Shown: positions 47,108-59,236 of the stretch, in pieces
Layout: every line of letters starts with the position of its first letter
How positions within the stretch are numbered: the stretch's first letter is position 1
Assembly (NCBI GenBank): GCA_030062745.1
Contig: CP099840.1
Location: 16,481,718-16,545,717, forward strand
Reading direction: 5' to 3'
Source of the DNA: Capitulum mitella
Lineage: Eukaryota; Arthropoda; Thecostraca; Pollicipedomorpha; Pollicipedidae
Length of the DNA: 64,000 nt
Program-made: the position numbers and the translations under genes
The notes under the pieces: model-generated
The model's database searches: none
Told to the model about the DNA's origin: nothing
Seen by the model: only the letters and a program-made list of their open reading frames with translations

Positions 47108-47792
47108 TAATTTGCTCAAAGGCGAAAAGCTGACAATCGCCGATCAGCATGGAAAAAATCGTGACATGTATGCGCTTGGAAGCTGGCATGGGCAGGCCCG
47201 CGTTGCATCATGTCGACAGGTGACTACAGAAAACGGTTTATAACTAGTTAGAGCATGAATGGCATGAAGTAGACGTCGTGGGCATGTTATCGAGAATCCC
47301 ATGATGTATGGCTGGTCAATCACCTCGAATCTGGAAACTCGTAAGTAAAAACTGATGCATGTTTTAAAGTACAAATTACTTTACTTTCCGGAAAAAATCA
47401 CTTTCATCAGCAGCAAATGGATCTATGCCAGGCAGGCTGCCTGATGAGAGACCGTCGCACAAAATCCGCCGGCTTTTCACCTTGGCTCATCCGGGTGGGA
47501 GGGAATTCTAAAGGAACCCCGCCCAAGTTTTCTGAACAAAGCATAAAAACAAAGAGGGCTAGAAGCGTGAAAATTTTGCCAACTCTTAGTACATAATTGC
47601 TCCACCTTATGACAGAATTTCAAAGTCGATTCGTATCAGGTCACTAATCTTTTCGACTTTTAAGCAAGGCATGTCAAAAGTCGTTTAAGTGTATACCAGT
47701 GATTGCAAAAAAGCGATACTGACAAAAGAAAAACATTGAAATTCCCAGCTCAGTCTCTACAAAATCTGCATTCCTAATTTTTCGGAGAACTG

Positions 47793-47966
47793 TTTGACCT
47801 GGCCTCCGGTTAACTGAACTGAGGTGCTGTCTTTGGGCTTTCTGCCAGAAACTGTCCTATACATCAGTCTTTTTCGATGAGAAAAGGGATACAAATCGTC
47901 ACAAACGCTCTCTGAATGATTCAACGTGCCGTTTTTGAGGGGCCGTTGACCTGAGGCCGGGTCAAC
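47793..47966. mobile_element. ~174-bp inverted-repeat element (MITE-like)
   Basis: The left end TTTGACCTGGCCTCCGGTTAAC (given here in parts: TTTGACCTGG at 47,793 and CCTCCGGTTAAC after it) is the near reverse complement of the right end GTTGACCTGAGG then CCGGGTCAAC (47,945-47,966). The ends resemble the 220-237 palindrome. The interior has no recognisable coding sequence. No flanking target-site duplication was confirmed. Confidence 0.5.
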
Positions 47967-48968
47967 TGGATACAAAATAGAAAAACAAAATATACGACAT
48001 AATGGGTATGAAATGCATTTGCAATTCATTTCCCGCGATGCACGATAGATGTTTATCTCAGTTTGTGCTGATGAAGGTTTTGGACTTACATGATGTCATG
48101 TGGCCTGACATGACCTGATATTATTTCAAAGATCAGCTGTTACTTGCGAGGCCGCAGAATTTCCTGAAATGTTTCAAGACAACGTATAGAGCTGGTTCAC
48201 ATGCTTGTAGTGAGTTACTTCTAAGAAACAAACCACAATTCATTCAACCTATGCTGACTTTGCACGACTATACTGACGGTAAAAACTATTAGTATAGTGA
48301 CATGAAGCGGTTTTTACAACCTTAGCCGTGTTTCAGCACCTCGTTTTGGTACGTTGCACTGTTATTTTTTCGAACGAAACCGAAACTTTGTGCCTGCTGT
48401 CTTTTTGGACTTCGAAGATGACTTGACTTACATGTAATTCAAGAACATATTATCCTGATTACAGCGCTCAAATGGCGTTTGTTTGGCATTGCATCTTACC
48501 CCAATCATGAGATGCAAATGTTGTAAGGTCTGACCTTAGTTGACCTGATAGGGCCTTAAATGACATGTAGTAATCTTTTTCAAATAATACTTAACATAGC
48601 TGACAAGAGATTCGCAATGGTGATCCCAAAACGTATGCGTGAAGTAAGTTCACTCGCCTATCAGTTTCGACAGAAGCCATTGTTGTATTCCAATGGCTGC
48701 TGACTTGATTTGGCATGTCCTGAGGCGACGAAAATTATTTTTTGGCGATGTAAGGACGTCTCTGATCCTTTCTGGAATGTTCAGTAACCAAGGTCAGTTT
48801 ACACGACCTTGATTTGATTTTTGCCTACATATTGTACAAGTCAAGATGTGACTTTATTTGACCTTTTACACTACAGTACGATGTCAGGGATCAGTAAAAT
48901 GTGTTCAGTCTGCATACAGTTTTATGAGCTTTCGATTAGTGTCACTTCCAGCTCTGCAGCTCTCTTAG
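47967..48968. other. no gene recognised; scattered TGACCT half-sites
   Basis: Half-sites near 48,105-48,120, 48,521-48,550 and 48,795-48,865 resemble those of the first 670 bp. No other feature. Confidence 0.4.
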
Positions 48969-49042
48969 CTCTAAAGATCACGGGGAGGGGAGCTCGCCCC
49001 CCCCCCCCCCAGATAAGCGAAGGGCGATTCGGACACTTGGAA
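48969..49042 (+). repeat. dispersed repeat R2, copy 3
   Basis: GATCACGGGG, a C14 run and ATAAGCGAAGGGCGATTCGG match 28,110-28,160 in order. Confidence 0.65.
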
Positions 49043-49361
49043 GTGCGCGGACAAAAACGTTAGCCCATACCACGAAGGAGAAAAGTTACGTTAGGCATAT
49101 GGAGCAATGAAGTTATCAAAATAAGCAAAATTTCCAGCTTCTTTTAAGGGAGTTGTTTCAGGAATTTTCCTACGTGATTGGCGAAAAGGTCTTTCGAGAC
49201 GACCAAAATTACCACATAAAAGCATTTAGCTGATTTTAAAATGATTTTAGTTGTTTCAGTCAACCCAAAACACTGAATAGTTTTTAGACCTTTTCCTGGG
49301 TACCAAGATTATTAATTAAGGGCACTTAAATGAATAGAAATCTGCGAATTACATGTAAGCA

Positions 49362-49432
49362 AGCAAGCAAGCATTCAGAATTTTGCTTTTCGTCGATTGC
49401 GCGTTTCGCTCACACGTTTCTCCTGAATCAGC
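49362..49432 (-). repeat. short dispersed repeat (family of 16.6 kb)
   Basis: GCAAGCAAGCATTCAGAATT ... CGTTTCGCTCACACG ... TCTCCTGAAT parallels 47,041-47,107. Confidence 0.55.
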
Positions 49433-49819
49433 CACATTTTCTGGAGCATTTAAATATATGTATTTCTTTGTTTTAGAAAACTGAGATTTTTATACTAGTC
49501 AAGTTTACGACATACCGACCAAGGCGGTATTCCTTTTAACGTGGACAGCGTTACAGCTGTGTAAAATGGCAAAGCGCATGAAGCCATTATAATACATATT
49601 ACTAGCAATACGTATTCCTACGTATTGCTAACAAATGGAGACTGAATCGTTGTCATTACACTCTATAGACTCATATCAATTCCGGCCGCCACAGAGCCTT
49701 GTCCTCGCCGCGCCGTGGAACTTGGCGAAACCTGCGAAACCAGCGAAATCTGAAACCTGGAAAAATAGTCAACCAACCATATGACTCCGATCATCGAAGC
49801 TGTTGACGTTTTCTTAGTA

Positions 49820-50480
49820 CGATGGTCATTAGAAGGTGTGACCACAAGCGGGAGCAGGCCAGTGCGGCCGGAGCAGGGCTGGTGACGGCCGCTGACCGGG
49901 AGCTCTGTACAGGACGTGTCGCCGTGTACAGGACGTGTCGCCGTGGAAGTCTGCCGGCTGCGCTTGCAGGCGGCTTCAGGAGCGGAATACTCGCGCTGTT
50001 ATCGGACGGAGCCGCTGACGGGACACGGCCGGACTCGGCTCGGCACTTACGCAACAGGCGTGCCGGCGCGGGCGGGCCGGCGCGCGCCAGCATCGCCCCA
50101 CCGCGGCAGACGCAGCCGGCGTGCAGATCGGCTACTTGGCCAGCATAGTGAGGCGCCGAGTATCGGCGGCCACCATCTCGGCGTGCCGGCCGACAGCCGC
50201 GCCATCACAACCGCGCCATCAATCAGTGCCGGCCGGCGACCGCAGAGCGGTCTCATTGGACGTTTATTGATTGATTTGCATGTCATTGTGATGCGGCCTA
50301 GCAGGGCATTGCGGTACCCGGCCGACCCCTGCGCCTGAGGGCTCTCTCGGCCCGCGGGCGGTATGGCCGCCCCTTAGTGAGCGGCGTTAGTGAGATCGGT
50401 GGCTGGCAACCGCCGATCTGACGTCACCCTCAGTGGCCGGGTCAGACGGTCCCCCGCTAGCGGGGAACGTGGCTGTCCCA
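49820..50480. other. CpG-rich island with a 19-bp duplication
   Basis: A CpG-dense tract. GTACAGGACGTGTCGCCGT occurs twice in tandem (49,907-49,925 and 49,926-49,944). GTGCCGGCCGGCG lies near 50,227. Open frames on both strands are composition artefacts. Confidence 0.6.
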
Positions 50481-50519
50481 GGCGAGGGTGCAAGGGGCGA
50501 TCGCTTCTCCCCAGGCCTG

Positions 50520-51980
50520 AGGGGGTCCTGAAGGGGTCCCGTATGAGCTTCACGGGGTCTTTGTGAAAACCGACGGGTTCCTGATGCAGTCAGGGGCCTC
50601 TGAGAGTGTCAGATGACCCCTGACACGGATAGAACGTCCCCTAAAGCTCCCACAGGGCCCCTTGAGACCACAACAGGGTCCCAAGACGGCAGAGTTCCCC
50701 TAAAACTGCCAGAAGGGCCGTGGGACCCTTGAGACGACCAAGATGAGGTCTGAGTCCCTGAGATGGCACTGGGGCCCCTGCAATGTCATCGCGGAACCGA
50801 ATGTATTTCAAGGGCCTTTGTGAAAAGCTGGAGGTTCCTGATGCAGTCAGAGAGCTTCCGGGAGAGTTCATGACACCCTGAGACGGCAAGATTGTCCCTA
50901 AGATAAATAAGAGAGCCCCTGGAACTCTCCAAGCTCCCTGTGACCGCAAGAGAGGCCCCAACATGGCACCAGGCTAGGTGAGAACGCCCAAAGCGCCAGA
51001 GAGGCTCCTGAGGGGGCAAGAACTTAAGAGGGGCCTAGCGTGGCGTAAGGAACCCCAGGCCAGCCTCCTGAACGGGGATTCATGGGTGACCTCAACCTCG
51101 AGAGGGGCCCCAAGTGGGCTACACTGGTCTTTTTGAAAACCTGAGGGGTTCTTGATGCGGTCAGGGGGCCCCGGGAAGGTCAGCTGGGTCCTGGGACGGC
51201 AAGATGGGCCCCTTCACCTGGTAGATGTTCATCTTCACCCCACACAAGGTAGATGACCCCTAAGACCTACAAAAACGTCGGGAAAACTCCTGCGAAATAA
51301 AGGCGATAAGAGGACCTCAAGGACAGTATGAGGCGCTGGACGGCCAGAGGGCTTAAGCGTGTTAAGCGGGCTCCTACCACGGAAACGGTCCCATGACACT
51401 GCTAGTACAGAGGCCCCTAATACGGCTAGAGGGGCCCTAAGACTGCTAGATATATCCCATGTAACAGAGGAAAATCCATGAATCAGCCAATGATACCATC
51501 GCAACGTTCAGAGGCCCCATGACACTGCACAAGGGCCCTGAAATCGCTAAAAGGTTTTCTTTGCAATAGCCAGAGGGCCCTTGAAACGGTAAAAGGTGTT
51601 CCCCAGAGACGGCAAGCGGGGCATTTAGGGCAACAGGGGTCCACTGAGACTGTTAGAGAGGGGCCTTTGAGACTGCTAGCCACCAGTCTGTAGTAATAGG
51701 GGCCCTTGAGACGACCAGAGTTGTCCCTGAACCTACAAAACTTGAGACTTCAAAACAACTCCTGAAACGGCGAAAGGACCTAGAGGATTACTAGAGGCGC
51801 CTCTGTCACGGCAGAGCGAAACCTGCAGAGGGCCCTTTTTACTGCCTGAGAGCCTCCCTTGACGGCAAAAATGTCCCAGCGGTGGCAGGAGGGAACCCGA
51901 GATGACTTAAGCGTCCCTGAAACTTCCAGATGGTCCCCCGGAACTGTATGAAGTGCCCTGAAACTGCCAACATTGATACC
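50520..51980. repeat. highly degenerate tandem array, ~1.45 kb, unit about 19-30 bp
   Basis: The whole stretch is made of variations on CCCTGAGACGGCAAGAGGGG, with spacing between GAGACGGC-like cores of about 19 or 29 bp where measured (50,664, 50,683, 50,702, 50,731, 50,760). Units are strongly diverged, implying an old satellite. Minus-strand open frames such as 50,641-50,964 reflect the repeat. Confidence 0.75.
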
Positions 51981-51999
51981 CATATGTATATACATATAT

Positions 52000-52976
52000 A
52001 CATATACATACATGCACAAATGTAAACGCTGGAAGCGTACCGATGTTGGCTACCTTCAATGAAAATACGCCAAAAGACGTTTGTAGTGCCCTCATTTGCA
52101 CTCAAGCCATCCCGTATTGCCCGAAATCTGATCTGCAAAAGATGAAAAATTGACACCATAGGTCAATGACCTGACACGACCTCGACCCGAAATCTTCATT
52201 CAAGACGTCAGATGAATGGAAGTTGTCGTATTCCAGGTTTCAACGCTCAAACAAATGCCATTTTCCCGTTCCGTGCGAAAAGTTGTAAGGAATAGTCTGT
52301 ACGGGCAGAGAAAGATTTCAAAGTTGATCTTTTCGCCCCCATTTGACCTTGAAGATATTGACCTAGGATCATGGAAAACTGCACACAAAGTAAATCGTTA
52401 TGACCCTACTCTGTCCATAAAATTTTGTGTCTCCAGCTCTTTCCATTTCTGAGATCGGAGGAAGGTGGCCCTTTTGGGTCTCGCTTTCCAGTGCGCGTTA
52501 GCGCAAAACCCCTTTCCACTGCGCGAATTGAGGGACTGTCTGGAATGGGATCACTCAAGTAAACTGTACTGCTCGCGTTGGCCCATTCATAACAGTCGCA
52601 AGCGCTGCACGTGGCCCGTTCCACCCTGCCCATCATATGGAGACTGTTTGGATAGCCCTAGTGCTGGCCTATCGACCAATCAAATTTCAGCTGCCTATGT
52701 CACTGCTTTTGGCACTGCAAGATCTCCATGTCCAAATTTGAATACGTGCCTGTGGAACGCCAAGTCGATCGCACGTGGGTGCCGACCACAAAAGCGCGCA
52801 CCCGAAAGTGGGGACCATTTTGTCACCATGTCTTGAGTCAACAACATCCGCCGTTTGACCTGTACCCGTGATTAGTTGAAATCAGCAGAGGTCCGGCTCG
52901 CGCCACGTGGCACGTGCCTTATGCCACAAATCGCTTCGGAACTTACACCACAATTTGCCCGCCGAGATGGTGGACA

Positions 52977-52978
<2 letters not shown>
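52000..52978. other. no gene recognised; TGACCT half-sites and E-box pair
   Basis: GGTCAATGACCTGACACG is at 52,162-52,179. A CCACGTGG (52,903-52,910) abuts GGCACGTGCC (52,909-52,918), giving two overlapping CACGTG-type palindromes. No coding support. Confidence 0.4.

Positions 52979-53016
<38 letters not shown>
52979..53016. repeat. (AT)n microsatellite
   Basis: An uninterrupted AT run of about 19 units. Confidence 0.95.
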
Positions 53017-53018
<2 letters not shown>

Positions 53019-53569
53019 TGGAAAGATGGTAAAAAAGAGGGGAAGAACAAGAACTAGTTCTAAAGTCCACCCCCTACGGGAATAGGGTTAGTTGCGCACA
53101 CGTAGCATCAAGCATAACGAATTTCGAATTTCGGATACGCATCATCAAATGACCGATGTTTTTCGCGTTTTTTACGACTAACAGTTGAAAACTAAGGGAA
53201 TATGCAGGAAAAGTCTGAAACACATTTTGTACGGTGGTGTTATGGGTTTGAGAATGCAGCTGATGTCGTGTCAGGAACGCATTCGGAAATACTCTCAGAA
53301 GGACATGGCGATTTTAGAATCCAATGTGTTCCCCGTTTTTTCGGTCTCTTCCGGTTTCGGTCTCGCGATGGTCTCTTACACTCTAGCTGATCTCCTGTGT
53401 GTGTGCCACTGTTTGTTCATGCCGTATTTAATCGTTATTCCATCGGAATGAACGGCACTCAGAAAACAAAATCCAGAATGCACAGAATAGTGACAGAGTA
53501 AACCTGGCGCCGAAGCTTTCCACGTCCACATGGAGGGGGAGCGTCGAGCGTATGCAGATAGGGTAACCG

Positions 53570-54380
53570 AGGTTCAGAGGTCTCCGGCAACTGACGAGCA
53601 GCTGTCGGTCGACTGGCCGGCTCGTAGATGGATTCGGAACGCTGCCGACCCGCCAGCAGCCACTGCCTGTCCCTCACCGACGCCCCGCCTCGGCTCGACC
53701 CGCCCGCTCACCCGCACGGCACCACAAAATCGGCATGTGTTTTCGTTCCTGGGTGCCGTTTCTGCCGCAGCTCTCACTCCGGTGCACACGGCCGCGTCAC
53801 CCCTTCACACGTCCTCGTTAGAAGCATCACGCAATTATGGAAAGCGCTCGGGGGTCGCCCAATCTGTCACGACGGCGGCGCCCTCATTGGTTCCAGCCGT
53901 GCAAATATTAGCGCGGGAGGGGAGAGCGCGCCGGTTGTGGCGCGCCGCGCCGTAAATCTGGCGCAGACGAGCCGTGCCCAGCCGAACACCTTCCAACAGG
54001 CACCCCGCCGCGCGCTGAGATATTGGCGTTGGCGCCTGTCGAAGCGGGGAATTCGATTGGCCTGCCGACTAAGACAATAGCGGTTGTGGCCCCCCGCCGG
54101 GCGGGCCGCGGCGCGGACCGCACAAAAAAAGGCGCCGGGCGAGCCGAGCGGGCAGCGCGCCGAGCCGTCGCTGACTGGGCCCGCTGCTTCCACCGCTGAG
54201 CCGTCGCCGACTGGGCCCGCTGCTTCCACCGCTGAGCCGTCGCCGACTGGGCCCGCTACTTCCACCGCTGAGCAGTCGCTGACTGGGCCCGCTGCTTCTA
54301 CCGCTGAGCCGCCGCTGACTGGGCATGAAGCAGGCGATACCGGAGGCCACGCCGGACCGTACGCAACCTATGACGACTCG
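53570..54380. other. CpG-rich island with a 36-bp minisatellite
   Basis: A CpG-dense tract. From 54,162 to about 54,330, 4-5 units of GAGCCGTCGCCGACTGGGCC then CGCTGCTTCCACCGCT repeat every 36 bp. The plus frame 54,084-54,383 and minus frames over it read as 12-residue repeats. Differences among units are mostly at CpGs and change amino acids, so I consider it non-coding. Confidence 0.75.
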
Positions 54381-54409
54381 TGACGACCCGTGACGACACG
54401 GATGTTGGC

Positions 54410-54530
54410 GGAGGGAGCAGAGCAGTAACACCGAGGAGGCGGAGCGGAGCACAGAGATAAACAGCCAGAGAGAGGAGACGGGAAAGAGAACAGAGGTGAG
54501 AGGGAGCGAGGGAGAGAGTCGGTGAGGCAG
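54410..54530. repeat. purine-rich tract
   Basis: A GA-rich strand with few pyrimidines, following the CpG island. Confidence 0.6.
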
Positions 54531-57500
54531 GCGTGGAAGTGGGCGGCAGGGACAACATGGGCCCCCAGGACGCACGGTATGCGCTGCGCCACGCCAATCG
54601 GCGATGATGAATGGGGCATTCTGCGGAGCGGCCGGCCTCCGTGAGGGCAGCACACCCGTGGAAGACAGAACGTCAGTAAAATATTTATCTTCCAAGTAAA
54701 CATGCGTCTGCTGTCGTGTTGGACCTCGATCAAAACACCGATGACCATCTCTCCGCACAGCACCCAAATGGTGCATCAGATGAGGTTATGACAGGGAGCA
54801 GAAGGATGACTACGTGCTCAGTCGTGAATTGAAACGTTCAACGACGCCTGTGCCACTTACTTTCTGTAGCACGTGCGAAGCAGGGGCTGAGTCTGCGAGG
54901 GCAGCCCAGTGAGAAGGAATTGGCGGGCTGACCACCCTCCATTTGGCCCGAGCCGGGTGCCCAGGACGCCCTAACTCAGTGTTCCGGCGCACTCCTGTTC
55001 AGTGTTCAGTCTTGTTTGTAAACAATGCATATTCAGTTCTCGGCTTTAGATCTTTGGCTTTGCCTTGTTTTTTTTCTACAATTTCAGCCTATCAGTAAAA
55101 TAATTCGCCAACACTGAACAGAAAGCGTGCATACCATTTTTGGTTGCGGACACGCAATGTTAGAACATTGCAGAGATGTTGTGGGGACTTAGTTGAATTG
55201 CTCATGGCATGTGCACGAACTCTTGGCACTGAGTAACAGTATGTATGCATACGAGCTCTTAAGGAATTCAGCAAACTGCCTGGCACCAGAATCCCACAAC
55301 CGATGTTGGTGGACCGCCCCACGATTGGTTGGTTGGCTGCTCCTAAAGATATCAAGGTTGCTTTCACAGTTGTTTTTGGCGATTTTTTGATCCTATCTTG
55401 ATTGATGCTTTCATGACTTGGTATTAACAGTTTGCTGAAATTAGTCCTTCTCATGATGCACATACTGAGCTGTCGGAGACAACATCAGAGAAGGTCACAG
55501 TGCTTTCTGGCAGTGTCAAAAATCATGAAAAGTGTAAGTACATTTATCTCTTTAGATAAAATAAAAAACGATTCAGAGCTGATTTGTTGATGAATTCTCA
55601 GTTAATAAACACGTTAAGAGGCTCACTGCCTAATTTCGCGAAATATATTTGATGCAAAAAGTGTGAATGCAGACCATGGTTTCGATTTATTGTATTTACG
55701 CGTAAAATCCCAATTTTTGGGGTTAGTCTGCAAATAGTCTGTCAACATTCAACGGTCGATTCGAAGCCTTATCCAAGATGCTCTCTGGCCTGATCTAGGG
55801 TAATCATAAGCTTCGAAATAAGTGTTGATATGCTAGAAGCACGATGAGATAATATCCACACATCAATGTAATCAAATATAGCCTATTCACTCCAGTTGCG
55901 AAAGAAGGCCAATTCTTGTCGACTGCCCCAGTTTGACCCAAGACAGATGGCCAACAGTAGCAGGTCAATGAAATACTGTTATCGCCATTGTACACGAAAA
56001 ACAAGCATCATATGGCGTTTCTCTAACACACTAACTCTCAGTTTTTCAACGACTGGGCATGGGCTAAAGGTGACACTGTTCAATCAAAAACAAGTTACCA
56101 AGGGTTTAATTATGTTTTTAGTTACCAAAGTTAAAAAAGTGCTCATATTTTCTAGTTTATGGATAAACATTCAGACTTTTGCCAAGAATGTATGTCCCAT
56201 AACAAAAGAAACACCACAGTCCCTGAATCGGTTTGATCTATCCATAAAACTTGGCTTAACCCACGCCAGGTAAAGCGGGTATGAACCTCCCTATGTTAGG
56301 TGCACTCAAACCTTATTGGCTGAAAACGCCAAGAGGGCAGTGGCAGTACCACGCATTCAGAACGGCGGGGGCAAACGACTTTTCGAGTCGTTTTTGTCAT
56401 TCATCGTCATTGAGATAATCATAAATTTTCCTGAGCTAGGGGGAGATCCCCCGCTGCCTCCCTCGCCAAAAATGGCGCTTCCACTGCATAGAGTTCAGTT
56501 TTGCCACAGTTACATTACCTCGACATTCAAGGCATTTCATCGTGAAAACATTGCACAGTGGTTATGATGTTTTTGGTATCAGCATCACGACGGCTTTCCT
56601 GGCAAAAGACCAGAAATCACAGATCTTCCAATGCATACATATCGCCATTATAGGGTCGCTGTCGGATACGGTATAGTTTCGGAATTACGACGTATCCGAT
56701 CTCTCAGCTGGTCCTCTATGATAAGTTCATTGTGTGGGTGACACTGAGGCGGACATTTTGTAGTCAATGCGCGTAGTAACAATACTACGAAAGTTCGAGG
56801 AAGGCATATCTTTGCTGACCCCCTCCCCCCTGCAGGCACATACAACTCCCCTGAAGAACATGATTTTCCTCCGCCCCATTAATGAATTCTGCAAAGGCCC
56901 GTTAGACGGTAAAATAAACTCGCTTGATGTCTAAATATTCGCCTCCTTACGTAGATGAGGTTCTGCAGTGACGGACGTGCTTGAACACCGGGCACGCACC
57001 AATGTACCCATTACCATTGCTTAGGTTCACGGTTGCAAGAAAGCATCTTGAATGTCTAAAATTACAGCATCATTCTCGGATGCTGTTGGTCTCATTTTCC
57101 GAACGGTTGATTTATTGTAACAGGCTCTCCTGCGATGCTGGCTGCTACCGTGTGACGCTAATTCATTCAGCAGATCTGCGTTCATAACGAAATTATACAC
57201 CACTGATCCAGCTAGCAGCCATATCGCGTCTGTGCGGCACGCTGGCCAATGGAGGACGTTCGACGGTGGCTGCTCCTCGGTACAGTGGATCGAGGCGAAT
57301 AACCCGACAGACAGCAGTCGCAGCCAGAACATGCTAGCAGCGAAGACTGCGTCGCTGGCGAAAAAAATATCACATGCGCCGGAAGCAGTTCTGATGACCC
57401 GTGATCGTTCACACCCGTCTACATCGTGTGCTGTCACCTAGGTCGTCTGCCCTCGCTTTGTATATTTTAATTGAATTAGGGGTTAATTAGTTACGCCCAA

Positions 57501-57640
57501 TTACTCTTACATCCCTAAACAACACATGATCGCCTCTCATAGTTCCTAGTGAATTGATCACTGGTTAAATGCTTTGTCAATAATATTTAACCGAGGCCGA
57601 AACCAATATCGGTAATTCGTCTCGCCCGATGGTGAGTTGT
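54531..57640. other. no gene recognised
   Basis: AT-rich with short open frames (136 aa or less, none recognised). No RNA gene found. Confidence 0.5.
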
Positions 57641-57649
57641 AACAATTAC

Positions 57650-57960
57650 GCGGGCTAATTAAAAATTCCGCCGCGCAGTACGCAGGTTCGGACGGCCCAC
57701 TCCGGCGCCGTCCGTTCGGCCTGTGATGAATGGCATTGTTTGTCGCGTATTTCCTCGTGCGCCGCGCACGCGAGGTGATAGAAGGCAAAATCGACGCACT
57801 CAGGTAATCAAAGATGGTGCGATACTGTCGGCGCGTGCCAGGACCCCTGCTGGCCGACGATAGGCCTACCCAGGCCCGGCAACCACCAGCCGCTGCTGGA
57901 GGCCTGTACGTCCCGGTGTCGGTGCCGACATGTACAGATATATGTCAACGGTCAACAGCC
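57650..57960. other. CpG-rich island with GGGCTAATTAAAAATT at its edge
   Basis: CpG-dense DNA preceded by a homeodomain-type TAATTA core at 57,655-57,660. No coding support. Confidence 0.45.
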
Positions 57961-58381
57961 GACCGACAGAAGTCCAAGAATACCGGACTGTCGGAAATGT
58001 CATGATCTTTTTATGTTTGATTTGCGACAAATGGCATGTGGCTCTTAACCCTCTTTAACACTGGTTCCTTTTTCAGTCTAGTGGGGAAATTATGTTGTTG
58101 GAATGAAAGCAATTCCCACTCAGAAATTGCAGCCACATAATAAATCATTTTCATAGTTATGGTTCAATGATTGATTTAAATGAATTCCATCCACTTGCAA
58201 AATATTTTCGTACTTTTTGACCCTAAGTGATAGGCTTTAAGACAAATGTTTTTTTCTACAAAAAAAAAAACGGCATCGCAAGTCCGTCACAGCCATCCTT
58301 TCCATTATCCGCAGAGTTTAACCGCCATGAAACCTGATGTCAAGACCTCTGGGCACAAATGAAGGCCGGTAGGATCAGGAC

Positions 58382-58444
58382 GTTGAATATTATGACGCTG
58401 AAAGATAACGTATTATGTTGAATATTATGACGCTGAAAGATAAC
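58382..58444. repeat. 28-bp direct duplication
   Basis: GTTGAATATTATGACGCTGA followed by AAGATAAC occurs identically at 58,382-58,409 and 58,417-58,444. Confidence 0.9.
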
Positions 58445-58530
58445 AACTAAAAAAGCAGTTATAAAAATTTAGCTTTTTCACGATCATTTTCACGCGGAAA
58501 CGTTTCATTCTGCACGAAAAAACCCTTAAG

Positions 58531-58548
58531 TTATATACACATATATAT

Positions 58549-58601
<53 letters not shown>
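58531..58601. repeat. (TA)n microsatellite
   Basis: A pure AT run at 58,561-58,601 preceded by imperfect ATATAC/ACATAC units. Confidence 0.95.
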
Positions 58602-58604
<3 letters not shown>

Positions 58605-58779
58605 GGTGGCAGCGCCATCATCTCAGGCGTTCTGCTCTTGCCCGCCAGCAAGCCGACATCACTGGCGTCTACATGACGTATCTACATGGCTTCTACATGC
58701 GTCGCAACATCATGACGTCACCACAAACGGCAACCGAATGCAGTCATTGGCATGCAGCAACGTGGCGATCGATAACCGC

Positions 58780-59046
58780 TGACGGCGCGCGCTCAAAGGC
58801 AGTGGCCGCTGACGCCGGCACGTGCGTCGCGACCGGCCGGCTAATGAAGAGCTGGCTTCAATAGCGTGCGGCGGCCGGCCGCCGTCGTGAGTCGTCATTT
58901 CTGCAGCGGCCATGCTGCATGATGGATCCGGCCGGCAGACGGCAGTCATGGCGCAGTTACCGGTCCGGCGCGGCCGGTATTGCACGCTGCGCTGACGAAC
59001 GTGTCGCGCAGCCGGGGAGCGGCCGACTCTTCAAACACGGCGTCTG
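58780..59046. other. CpG-rich island with GCCGGCTAATGAA
   Basis: CpG-dense DNA with GGCGGCCGGCCGCC near 58,869 and ATCCGGCCGGCAG near 58,926. GCCGGCTAATGAA (58,836-58,848) recurs exactly at 60,644-60,656. Confidence 0.5.
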
Positions 59047-59236
59047 CAAAGCAAGAGAAGATAGAGGAGAGAAGGAGGGGGAAGGAGAGAAGGGGAGGGA
59101 GAGAGCGAAGAAAAGGGAGAGGAAGGCATGGGGAAAGGACGAGAGAGTGAGAGAAGAGAGGAAGAGAGCAAGAAGGAAAAGGAGAGCAAGGGAGGGGAGA
59201 GAAAGAAAGACAGAGAGAGAGAGAGAGGGAGGATAG
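59047..59236. repeat. ~190-bp homopurine (A/G) tract
   Basis: The plus strand is almost entirely A and G with only scattered C/T interruptions. The mirror-like GA composition could form triplex DNA. Open frames on both strands (58,919-59,236 and 58,957-59,256) are due to this composition. Confidence 0.9.

Noticed and set aside
54069-54776. 235-codon minus-strand frame
   Set aside because: Lies over a 36-bp minisatellite, a GC island and a purine tract; composition explains it.
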